Below are positions 1 to 10,734 of a stretch of DNA of 64,000 bases, piece after piece. The stretch is from Gordionus sp. m RMFG-2023. Taxonomy: Eukaryota; Nematomorpha; Gordioida; Chordodea; Parachordodidae. Position 1 is the stretch's first letter. Each line of letters opens with the position of its first letter. Under the pieces are notes generated by a model. It saw only the letters and a program-made list of their open reading frames with translations, was not told the DNA's origin and did no database searches. Position numbers and translations under genes: made by a program. The stretch spans positions 63,698,954-63,762,953 of the forward strand of contig NC_088776.1 in the NCBI RefSeq assembly GCF_954871325.1, given 5' to 3'.

Positions 1-1147
1 CACTGACTGTTGACATTCGATACATGGGCATTTTAACATCACTAATTTGAATTAATGTTTTTAAAAAAATACATTTCGAGATATGCAAATATAATTTAAT
101 TTACATCCTCGGCTCTACTATGCCAGAAAATATTTACAATATATCTTTATAAACCCCCCCCCCCCCCTCCTGTTATTTAATATTTTAGTTCATACAATTT
201 TTAATTTAGATTTTTTAAAATATATTAAACCATATGATAATTTAAAATTGATAAATTATTTTATTTCTGCTAATATGGTTTAAAAATTAAATAGATTTCG
301 ATACAAAATTACTTTATTTTAAATTTATTTATTTAAAATATAACTAACTGACTATTAACCTAATAAATTCGATATATACTTAATTTTCAAAAGAAAATAG
401 CAATCAATGTAACTATCAGATCAATATTTATATTATTAAGTTAAGTGAAAGAAATAATATAACAAGTCCGTTAGGTAAAATTTAAGTTAATATAAATCAA
501 AATATCAACAATTTCTAAATTGATTTTTAATTAAAATTATTCGCATAGAAAATAATTATTTTTAATATATTTTTTCTAAAAGTTATTGAAGGGTATTAAC
601 CACAAATCCCCCCCCCCCTTGTCTACGACCTTGGAGGTTATCCTCGAACATATGTTTTTAAAAAATATTTAGAATTATTAGATAAATTGCTGCTGTAGTC
701 AAAGAAGAGCACATATTTGTGTAAATTAGGATTAAAGAAGTTATTAAATAGATCTAGTGTATTTATATATTTAAAATAATATCTTAGAATTTATTAAAGT
801 ATTAAATATCGATTTCTATTTCTAATTTGTTCAGGTTCTCAAATTTTATATGTGGATACAATTAGCATCATTGTCGCAAATTTAAAAAATATTTTTTAAA
901 CCATATGGCAATTCATTATTTTACCAAATATGCAAGATTTATGGTTAATACTTTGCCTAAGAATAATCCACTCATATGTAAAAGTCAACAAGTTAGATTA
1001 TTAATTATTGACATAAATTAAGTATCTTTATAATTTATAATTGAAAACTTAATATCACACTACTAGAATTATAAATTTTTATAACCTTAACAATTTAAAT
1101 ATCCATATAATATATAAACTTTAAATTAATGTATAAAAACAAAGCTA
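1..1147. other. AT-rich DNA upstream of the first recognised PARS2 exon
   Basis: No open frame of note and no recognisable domain. Poly-C runs lie at 154-167 and 608-618. The region should hold either the 5' UTR or promoter of the downstream gene or an intron separating a targeting-peptide exon. An in-frame stop at 1127-1129 shows that the first recognised exon cannot extend far upstream without splicing. An AG at 1143-1144 could be an acceptor. Confidence 0.4.
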
Positions 1148-4100
1148 ATGTTAGATTATGGATTTATAGCTCATTCTAGTGTTCCTGGATGTTACAATAT
1201 TCTTCCCCTTGGCCAACGAAGTCTTGACAAGTTAACATCATTAATTGATTCAATGATGAAAGATGAAATAGGGGCTCTTAAATTAACTCTCACCTCATTA
1301 TCGTCAAAAGAGTTATGGCTAAAAAGTGGACGTATCACAGATTCCAACAAAACTGATAATGGGAAAATGGAAAATAACCAAATATTTGAATTGCATGACA
1401 AAAACAGCAAAATTTTATGCCTTAATCCAGTATATGAATCAATTATATTATGTATTCTTATAATTTACACAAAAAAATTAAAAGAAAGTTTGATTATCTT
1501 TTGTAATTAGAAGGTCTGATCTTTTATATGGATCAAAGGCCATTAAGAATCAACTGATTTAGACCATGGATCATAAAAAAGTCCAATCCAAGACTAGTCT
1601 TTTCTTTTTATTTATTAAAATAGATTATGCTTATAGGCTTATAATTTTATTATATATCAAGATATTCTATTTCACATACACACATATATATGATAAAATA
1701 ATTAGTAAAGTGATTTATTCTAATTGCATCCTATATCCTTGTTTATAGAGGTTTTTGGATTTGAATCAGAGAATGTGGTTGGCGTAATTCCTTTTTTATT
1801 CTTTAAGAGTAATTCACATGATAATTTGCATGGTCTTATCAGAAAATTCATTTCTTTATTTTATGACAAGATCACCTACTTTGAAAAATATTTGTTTACA
1901 AAGAATATGTGCTTTTATCCATAAATTTCTAAGCTTTGAGGGGGAGGGGTGAATGAATCAAAGCTCTAATAGAAAAGAAAATAAACACTATTGTTAAAAT
2001 GTTTATTAAACAACCAGTTCATACTGGATTGCTACTAAAAGACTGGTCCAATGTTTTAGAAAGACAACGTTAATAAAAAAAATTAAAAGAGATGTTATTA
2101 TTTTTTTTGGTGTTTTTTTTTTGCAACAAGCAAAGGAATAGAAATATTTAACGAATCACACTAGAGGTCGGCATTGGTCGGGTTTTTTGCCCCCACCCTG
2201 CCTATAATTTGAATAAGCATGGTCGGGTTTTTTTTAAAAATATTTTCAACAATGGGCGGTGACAGGCGGGTTGAAAATTTTAAAGTAGTAGGTCGGGCTT
2301 TTTGGCTAAAAACCCACACATTGCAGACTTCTAAGTCAAGTCGCACTATCAGCCAAAATTGCCCATATTTTAAAATAAAACGATGAGATAGGTGATTAGG
2401 GGAATAAAAAAATGTATATATACATCATCCGTGATGATTGACGCTTAACGCCTTGCGCCATAAGAAACGGAAAATTTTTTTAAGAATTTTTGGTTTTTGC
2501 CAATAGTTCGCAGCAAGTTGTGTGCCTACGTTTTTTGCGTATTAAAGTAGTGTTGTTAAACGGCTCAGTTTGAGCCGACTTTTTAAAAACGGCTAACTCG
2601 TCACTCAATATTTTATCCAGAAAAATATTCTGCAACCCCTAAAGAATTCGCTCTTAGATGGCACATAGCGAACATCTGTTGGCGAAATCTTCCTGGCTAT
2701 AATGTTGAGTGATGTGATTTGTTAGACATTTATAAAAATTGGGTCAAAATCGTAGCCGTTTTTTGATTTTTTTTTATTATGACATTGTTTCAAAGATATG
2801 ATTGGCAGATAAAAATTGACGTGATTATCGGATCGATCGATATCGGTTTATTTTCGAGAGTTATAATTTTAAATTGTACAATATCTTGTAGGGGTCAGGG
2901 CTAGGTGGGAAAGCCCATATTCCTAGTGGTAGTAAAAATTAATATATATATCATTTTTTCAAAAAGAGCGCCATAATATATAAAACATCTATGTTTTAAT
3001 CGAAAATTATATGTCACGCGGTCAGTTATAAATACATTGGGGGGTAGGCTTGTTTTTAAAATTTTAGCCAATAAAAAAAGGGGGGAAAAATACTTTCGCT
3101 AAATGACTCATTTAAAATGAAATGGTGAGGAATAACGAGCGAAAAAAATATTTTATTTTTATTCATTAATAAATATGTAAATTAGAGTTGCACCAATACG
3201 GGTTTGACCGATATAACTATCCGAAACCGATAAATACGGTTTGAACCTATATCACTAATATCAGAAACCGGTTTATCGTTTTTTGATAAATCAGCTGCAT
3301 ATTCAAATTTTTTTTTATTAACACAGACTCACGAAGAAGCCATTTGCGATATGCTATCCTCTCTAGGCCCATTAAATGTGACGCTTTCTTCGTCTTCCGG
3401 AAAAACTAAAACGACCGATTTTGATTACCTCGGTGACGCTTCTTCAACACCAACTGCCACCCAAAACGCCCATCAATCTAAGGAAGAGTTTGATGACCGC
3501 TTCGAAGATCGAAAGGCTTCCCCCCGAATGGACAAAGAGGCCATTGTCGATGACGACCTTCTCCTGGTGTACCAAATGGAGAAGAAGTTCAGGGACGAAC
3601 CAAAACCCAAGTTGGGACTAATGCGTTGCCGAGAATTCGTTATGAAGGACTGTTACGGTTTCCACGCCAACGAGACGAGCGCCATGAGGACCTACCATAC
3701 GATCAACTCCGTTTACGTGAAATTCTTGAATTCTTTATTCAACGCGAAAAACGGCTTTACCGACAGCGAAAGTAACAGCTCCAAATTAGACTTATTTTCT
3801 CTTTTTTTCTCCTTAAATATTTATATTTACAATAATTATAAACGCTTTTTAATTTAAAATTTTTTTTTGGATTATTTTCAAATGGCGAGGTGGGAAAGGG
3901 AGGAGTTCTGACTTTGACCTCTGCTTTTATATCAAATAAATTCTATCCGTTTGGTCCCATTCCTACTCGTTAAATTGACGGCTGCCGATCTAATTTTAAA
4001 ACTCAGTCAGGTAATCGACTTTGGATTTCTAAGAATAGCGCGTTTCTAGCTCGAATACCTAGATTTTTTTTTATTTGACCCGATAATGAATAGGCGAAAA

Positions 4101-6957
4101 AATGGATGCTAACCACGAAGGATATTTCCCCGTTGGATCTCACGCTGCTCCCGATTATGTTAACAACGCGACACCGAACGTGATAAGAGTGAAGACTCGT
4201 CAGGAAGGGAACAATACGGGTTTGATGGACGGCGCCAGCGTTTTATCTCACGAATTTCACTTGCCCTGCTCGGTCGGAGAGGACTCGCTCTTGCAGTGTG
4301 GCGGATGCGGCGCTTTCAGCTTGCCAGCGCAGCCAGGTTTTTTTTCTTAACCGTATTATTTAAAAGCGACTTACTATGTGAATATTATAATGTTCTATGT
4401 CTATCTTTCCCTCTCAAACTTTTTTTTTGTTTAAAAAAGAAACGATAGGAAGTAATAAATATACGATACTTGTATTTTCGATACAGGAAGTTAATATGAT
4501 ATTGCTAAAGTGAAATGAGTCATTTAACTTCCTTTTTTTTTTAATATAAATAAAAAAATGGCTATAGAACACTTTAGAACCTCAACCGACAAATTTCGCA
4601 AATAATTTCTAACGAATGGGGTATTTATTCTTTTATAGCAAACGAACCAAAATGAAATTAACACAGATATTGCCTCTTCGGGTATCCCCGACAGAAAAGA
4701 ATCGCCGAATTCGACTATGGCTCAAGCAAATCGTTCTTTCAGCACCGCCCAGAATCCCGAACCCAACGCTCATCATTTTTTGACACCCTCCTCGATCCAA
4801 CCTTCTTTTCCCTCCCGTTGTCCGGAATGCGGACTAACGGATAATTCGCGCTCTATTCAACACCGACGCGTTCCTTCCGTAGAGTTGGGCCACGCCTTTT
4901 ACCTCGGAACCCGGTTCAGCTTACCCTTTGGCCTAGTCCACAACAACGTTAACCGCGACACCGAACAAGATGGCACTACGGGGTACCCCCATTTTATTTT
5001 TTGAAATATCGTCAGATGCCAAATTTTTATGTTTTAAAACCTGTGCCAATGGCGTTTGTAGTTCTTCACTTCTATATTTGAATCACCATCTTTGAAACAA
5101 AATTTAAACCAATGACATATAATAATACCTAGACTAACGATTCATTCATTAAAAGTGTACATCAATACAAATCAGCTAGAGACGCCATCTTGGTTACTGT
5201 AATAAATATTAAAATTTTAAACGAGAGCCTAATTTTATATTATATCTGATGCAAACTTTATTAAAGAATTGCCTGTTCATTGAGATAATAAGAAAGTAAG
5301 TTATCAATTTAATATTAGTTTTTAACATGAAAATAATTATTATAAAGGTTACCAAAATGGCGGGTCCAGCTGATTTGCTTTTAACGACGCTTAAAAATGC
5401 ATTTTAATGAATGAATCGTCAGTCTAGATATTATTATATGTCATTGATTTAAACATGATTACTTACTAACACCCTCGTGTATATTTCTTTTTAAAGGGCC
5501 ATTAATACTATTAAGAAGAAGAAAATGCATATTGGGTTGGAGGGGGGTGGGTGAACTTTAACGAGTTCTGCAACATTTTATTGCAATATTAGGATCGGTA
5601 TGGGAGGGGGGGCAAACAGAATGGCTTTTCTAGACTGAACATAAAGCGCTTCTTTTGAATCGCCTCCGTTAGCCTAAAACTGAGAAAGTGCATCAGGGTT
5701 TATCCGAATTTTTTTATTTGGGTTATTTTTAGGTTGACTAATCAGGCCATCTTGCCACTCTTATCGCCATTTTTTCCTGGCTTGGTAACCGCCACTGTAC
5801 CAGAGGCTTATAGAAAAAGTCTAACATCTCACCCTTAATAGGTTAGAATGGGTCCCTTGATATAATTAGAGATCCCCTATATACGTTATGAAATTTTATT
5901 TTCCTCCCCACCTGTTACACTGGGTTTGCGGGAATGTACGCGTTTGCGTTGAACGCATCAACGTTAAAAAAATGATTTTGCTTTCGTGTATAATAAATTC
6001 CTTACCTCTTACAAAAATACTAATTCGTAATTTTTTTATAATTCTCCCTTAAATAATAATTTCTTTTTATTTTTTTTCTCCCCAAAAATTGACAGTCACG
6101 TCAATAACGCCCACGAAGAGGTCCTTCACTCAAAAGACACACCAGTTCGGCCAACCGCCGCCTCGCGCTACGTCCACATGACATGTTACGGCATAGGCGT
6201 GACACGTTTGTTGGCCGCGGTAGTGCAGCATTTTGCCGAAAATGGAAAACGTCTCAACAATACCTACGATGAGGATACTACGGAGAAACAACAAAAAATT
6301 ATTGCGATTGGTCTATTTTTTTTTTTACGTAAAATAGTTTCATGTTGAGCAACTTGAATTTTCAAATTATAAATATTAACATGATTGACGGGTTTAATCA
6401 GCTGGGAATTATTTAATATTCAATATTTATATTTTTTTTGTCCTTAATTCATTTGGAATTATCATATTAAAAAAAATTAATATAATTTATATATTATTTT
6501 TAGAAAATTTCTATATGAACGAATGCGTGCGATGGCCCCTAGTTATTGCTCCTTTCAAGGTGGCCATAATCCATCCAAAAGCTGGTAGCAAAGAAGAAAA
6601 GGCTTTGGCGGGAAATGGTTAATTTAATTTTAAGTCATGTGACTTGATAAAAATATTTTTTAAAAAATAAATAATAAAAATTAGAAAATTTGGCTCGCAT
6701 TCTCCTATCCAAATTTCCGAATTCGCTCAAAGACGATATTTTATGCGACGATAGATGGCGCTACACGGTTGGTAGACGGTTAGCGGATATGAAAAGGATA
6801 GGCATCCCTTATATCGTGCTATGTGGTAAAAAGGTTAAAAAAAAAATTTATTTTCAAAATTTCTTTAAATTACTTTTAAACCGATAACTTCAGAGATTTC
6901 TCTTAAATATTTTGGAGTTATAAAGCAAAAGCGTTTCTAGCTTTTTTACAAAGAAAT

Positions 6958-6988
<31 letters not shown>

Positions 6989-7892
6989 AATCCCCAAAAA
7001 TTAAAAAAGAATTTGGCAACTTTAGGAAAATTATCCAAGTTTTTTTTTCTCTTTAATAATTAATTCTTAAAATTTTGTATTTATTCTTTCTAATATATTT
7101 TTTTCAAAAATATATATAATATTCAAAATTTTAGAGATCTCATACTTTTGTAACTATTTAAAAATTAGATTGGAAATCTTATGCATTGCTGATAAGATTC
7201 AGCAGATAGGAATTATGTTCTGAGATGTGGCTAATCAAAATTTGGGGTAAAATAGATCCCATCTTTGTAGTTAAGGTTGGTTTTTTTTCTTCACCCTTTT
7301 AGTCAAGGGTTAAAATGAAGGCCGGGTGAATAATAATAATAATAAAATGGTTTTTAATGCCACAAGGAAAAATTAATTATTTGTTTGAAATAAATCATAA
7401 AATTTCGCAAGAAAGGTAATCTAAATAAAATAGATTAATGTATTTATAAAGAAATAGGCTAAATTTTTTTAGAAAAGGAAAGCGTCTTATAACCCAAAGC
7501 ACCTAATTAACGACGCCGTCTCTTCTTTGTAAAGATAGGAATACGTGAAGCGGAAAGCAAGAAACGGAATACGAAAGAAGTTGGCGGAAAAAGAGGAAGA
7601 ACATTAAAAGATAAAATTAAAGGCCTTCTAACTCACATCCGACCAAATCAATTTTTTTTTAAAAAATTACCAACAATAAAATGTTTTTACGATTTGGAGC
7701 ATGTTCTAAACGTTAACTCCTCCCCCCCCCCCAATCAATAAATAACGATTTTTATACAATTTTATCGCGCGTTCCTTTTAGGTATTAGAGCTCGAACCGA
7801 AATACGAATTTTGGGATACCCGCTATGACACATTCGAAAATCTGACGTTACCCGAATTGACGCGGAAGATGTCGAGAATATTTACCGTTTAA
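1148..7892 (+). CDS. PARS2: Mitochondrial proline-tRNA ligase (class II, bacterial-type), 8 exons
   Basis: Charges tRNA-Pro with proline in mitochondria. Exons: 1148-1429, 3327-3771, 4094-4336, 4667-4982, 6096-6310, 6504-6617, 6685-6833, 7782-7892. Every intron is GT-AG, the phases agree, and the sum is 1875 nt (624 aa plus stop). Exon 1 holds the PGCYNILPLGQRSLDKL motif-1 region and SLSSKELW. Exon 2 opens with THEEA and contains FRDEPKPKLGLMRCREF (motif 2, residues about 182-198). Exon 3 has SHEFHLP and GEDSLLQCGGC. Exon 4 has CPECG and VELGHAFYLGTRFS. Exon 5 has CYGIGVTR (motif 3). Exons 6-8 form the anticodon-binding domain (CVRWPLVIAPF, LCDDR, IGIPYIVLCGKK). Human PARS2 is about 475 aa; the excess lies in linkers. 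Oddities are RCREF for the usual RGREF and NPTHEE for GPTHEE. The exon 4 acceptor (4667) has a weak pyrimidine tract and was chosen by phase. The ATG at 1148 lies where the human protein is already inside the catalytic domain, so an upstream targeting-peptide exon is probably missing. Confidence 0.9.
2161..2333. repeat. Short MITE-like element with about 30-bp terminal inverted repeats (PARS2 intron 1)
   Basis: The left end begins TAGAGGTCGGCATTGG and the reverse complement of the right end begins TAGAAGTCTGCAATG. Both continue into a GGG-TTTTT-GCC block. It is GC-richer than its surroundings and resembles hAT-type non-autonomous elements. No clean target-site duplication is visible, so the exact ends are uncertain. 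Confidence 0.5.
2548..2726. repeat. MITE family A, copy 1 (PARS2 intron 1)
   Basis: The left end TAGTGTTGTTAAACGGCTC is followed by GAGCCGA and AAAACGGCTAACTCG, and the interior matches five other copies in the window (22335, 25113, 35750, 38808, 63148). The right terminus has decayed. The ends and 8-bp target duplications of sister copies suggest a hAT-mobilised MITE. Confidence 0.65.
3183..3285. repeat. Remnant of a hAT-like element end
   Basis: TAGAGTTGCACCAATACGGG is followed by several CCGAAACCG/CCGGTTT-type subterminal motifs just before PARS2 exon 2. This resembles the ends of hAT elements, but no partner end was found. Weak call. Confidence 0.3.
5110..5446. repeat. MITE with long terminal inverted repeats and perfect 8-bp target duplication (PARS2 intron 4)
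   Basis: Both ends read CAATGACATATAATAATA inward and continue as near-perfect inverted repeats for about 85-90 bp (including CTAGACT, CGATTCATTCATTAAAA, CAGCT and CGCCAT blocks). The element is flanked by ATTTAAAC at 5102-5109 and 5447-5454. An 8-bp duplication fits hAT-type insertion. The inner 145 bp shows no coding potential. Confidence 0.75.
6958..6988. repeat. (TTTC)n microsatellite in PARS2 intron 7
   Basis: About eight TTTC units, in the first 150 bp of the intron. Confidence 0.9.
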
Positions 7893-8870
7893 AATTGATT
7901 GACACCTAAATTATTTATATTTACGATCCATATTATTGTAAAATAATTGTTTGAATGTGAAACAAATAAGTAACTCCTTTAAAAGGCTTCGCGAAATTTA
8001 GACCCGGATCGCGGGAGGACAGATACATTCCCGAAGCGTTGTCATAAACAGACGAGAGATTAATTGTCAGGTGGTCTAATAAAAGTGTCAAGAGTATTTG
8101 AAAATAGGAGTAAGATCGGACTGGTCATAAGAAGTGAGGGGATTGGGTAGTGGGGTGGAATAATGAATCTCTTATTTTATAAGACGCCTGAGTGAGAGCG
8201 GATAATCATTTTACGAGACCTTATTTCAAAATTGGCGAACTGTGATTGGTCAAAAACTAACCTCGTCGGATAAATAAAAAATTATGGAAGAATAAGTAAT
8301 CCGCATCCATTTAAATGTAGGGACGGTAACCGGAAATGAGAAGATTAAACATTTGTTTAGAAACATACAGTTATATCCGGAATGAAATTTATAATGCGGC
8401 AGCATTATTTTGGGTGGGTATGTCATTGCTAAGTATAATTACCTATTTCAAATGGCGGTTCCTTGGCTCTTGTATATTATTTTGGGTAAGGAACAGGGGG
8501 TGTATCCCCTTTCTCAGTTATAGCTGCTTACTTTTGAAATTAAAAAAAAATAGCACTTCAATAATATGGAAATTTGGAGAAAATTAATATCTTCGAATAT
8601 AACAAACTCATTATTGAAATCTTGTTCAAAAAGCTTGGCTTCTGAAGGTTGTTGGGAACAAATTGCTATACTTTGTAGTTTAAAATTTTTTTCCCCCCAA
8701 AAAATGTGTTCCCGCTTATAATTTTCTTTCAAGCTTTCACCTCGATCTTCAGGAATATTGAACAAATACTATTTTTTTTTTTCACAATGTTGATAATGAA
8801 GTATTTTGCATGTCAAGGTTGTTGGAGGAATAAAAATATATATCATTCATAAAAACCTCAATTTGTATGA
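7893..8870. other. PARS2 3' flank and intergenic DNA
   Basis: The PARS2 3' UTR should begin here. A canonical AATAAA occurs at 8078-8083, about 190 nt after the stop. A short duplicated phrase (TTATTTTGGGT) occurs twice at about 8406-8485. The short open frames here resemble no family I know and are not called. Confidence 0.4.
8078..8083 (+). promoter_or_regulatory. Candidate polyadenylation signal of PARS2
   Basis: AATAAA lies about 186 nt downstream of the PARS2 stop codon. It is the first canonical hexamer I saw downstream of the stop, but such hexamers are frequent in DNA this AT-rich. Confidence 0.35.
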
Positions 8871-8875
8871 CCCTG

Positions 8876-8980
8876 CACTCACAGTCAGCGAGAATTGGCG
8901 GGGGGGGGGGCATTATGCAAAATACGCGGTATTTTTGTATTCACCCACGTGATTTCCCGCTAACTGTGGAGTTAGGAGTT
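8876..8980. repeat. Small inverted-repeat element with a poly-G core
   Basis: CACAGTCAGCGAGAAT near the left edge pairs with CCACAGTTAGCGGGAAAT read in reverse complement from the right edge. A G11 run (8900-8910) lies inside. A related ACAGTTAGCGGGAATC occurs at about 23700. It may be a MITE remnant; the ends are uncertain. Confidence 0.35.
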
Positions 8981-9079
8981 ACCCGGCATTCTCAATTATC
9001 ACGAATTTAATATCGCGAATTCGCTATGATTGTGAATGGCAGGATGATATGTAGTAGTATCCCGTTTGAACGCAACACA

Positions 9080-9263
9080 ATTTTTTGACAATCTCTAAAA
9101 TGGTAGAACGGTACCTTTTACAATTGGATAAAACTGTTGATAAATGTCAATCAAATGAATGTTGCCTCAAAATCGTACGCATAACTAATTCGCGCATTAT
9201 AGGTGAGAATAAATGTTATCTCGTCTCACCCAATAGAAGTATGATGTACGTCAGTCATTTCAT
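9080..9263 (-). pseudogene. Decayed Kunitz-family relic (signal-peptide exon plus first domain exon)
   Basis: Read on the minus strand, 9263 back to about 9230 matches the signal-peptide exon of the intact paralogues (ATGAAA, then CTTCTATTG and a GT donor), although the third codon is a stop. About 9200-9080 aligns with exon 2 (TATGCG, TTTTGA-GCAACA, then AGAGATTGTCAAAAA-TTGTG at the last two cysteines). Cysteine codons and the reading frame are lost. It is the most diverged of the five loci. No match to exons 3 and 4 was found beside it. Confidence 0.6.
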
Positions 9264-10734
9264 GCACTTAAAACTTTTAATACTCTTATTTTATTGGTTG
9301 GTTATGATATGATATATCAAATATAAATTTGTTATAATTATAATAGGATGATTACATTTAAAATAAAAAGATTTTTTTTTAATCTTTAAAACATATGTTA
9401 CTATACAAGTATTAATACTATTCAAATTTGAAATTTTACAACAAATTTTAAAAAAATACAAAAACATTGAAATATGAAAAATTAATCTTTAAAAATACAT
9501 GTCTTGTGCCACTTAATTAATTCTAAAGTTTCAACCTATTTTGATATAAAATTATGATGAGCTTGTTGAATTGTAGACGTATGTCAAAAAATACATGAAA
9601 AGACATTTTATATTCTTTGTACCAACAACCAATATAGAGTATTTAAGTGACCCGTTTAGAGGATTTTCTAAAATATTTTTTTTTTATAGAACTTGTTCCC
9701 AAAATGGAATCTAGAATACGCCAATATTTAACGCTATCGAGGCTACCCAAACCTGGCGTAAAATAATAGGATTAATAAATAAATAAAATAATTTCTAGCG
9801 AAATTTATTAAAATTCTATTTTCTTCAAAGAATTACTCTTCAACCCTTAATAATGTGGATTAAGTAGCTGTAACTTTAAAAAAAAAATTATTATTTGAAA
9901 GTATCTTTTACGTTTATGTCACGATCGATTCAAGATTTTACTCGAGTCAATTTGTTTTGGACTTTATACCTCAATCAAATATATATTCGCATACTGTTCA
10001 TTGGTTCGCCAATCCATTTTTAAGAGACTTGTTTTATTTTATAATTAAAAAATGTTGTACTGTAGTCATAGCGTTTTTCTTATTACAGTAATCCCATTTC
10101 TAGTACGGTTTTTTTTTCTCTTCCTTCCTCGGAGTTTTTTTATAAAATCACTCACAGTGGTGTAAGGGTTTACTAGACGCTATCTGATTCCAGAAGTGCA
10201 CGCCAGCCTAATTTCTGACTCAATTAAATATTCTTCCCAAACTCATTTTAAATTACAAGGTAAAATTCATCTTCTCCAATAAACTTCTCCAGATTATGCA
10301 TTATAAAACCTCATCCTTTTTCCCTGTTTAAACCCAAGATAAAATATTTATCCTCGAATTCATTCGGTTAATTTTTTTGAATGTTTTTAATATTTCAAAC
10401 TCTTTTTAAATTTTTTAAAAAATACGTTCTTTCCCCAAAAAATTAATTTTTTTTATTTAAATTTTCTCACTTATAAAAAAGGAAAGATAATTTTTTCTTA
10501 TTCCTTTAGCGGTTGTATTCTAAAGCAATGGTAAAACAGAAAGAAACCATAGCATAATATTTATTCTTCAATCTTAATATCATGTTATTTTTATAAAAGA
10601 AACGACTTCAATAAATGGCTTTATTTTCCCTTCGTTAATCCTCGTTAAGTCGATACGAACGCTTCGTTTTTGTTTCTTTTTGTACCTAATTTTTTTATTT
10701 TGATGCCACAAATCAAAAACAGGTTCTGAAAAGG
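9264..10734. other. Intergenic AT-rich DNA, partly an old segmental duplicate
   Basis: No gene seen. Parts of 10400-10680 (AATACGTT, CTTATTCCTTTAGCGG, GCATAATATTTATT-TTCAATCTTAAT, then a TCGATACGAACG block) recur in the same order at about 22020-22650. The flank of the Kunitz loci was therefore duplicated with them. Confidence 0.45.

Noticed and set aside
4639-4666. Alternative PARS2 exon 4 acceptor at TTTTATAG (exon from 4639)
   Set aside because: It has a better pyrimidine tract but gives the wrong phase with the exon 3 donor and meets a stop at once. The acceptor before 4667 keeps the frame.
8336-8765. Overlapping frames on both strands at 8336-8587 and 8514-8765
   Set aside because: They overlap in opposite strands and neither shows known domains or exon signals.
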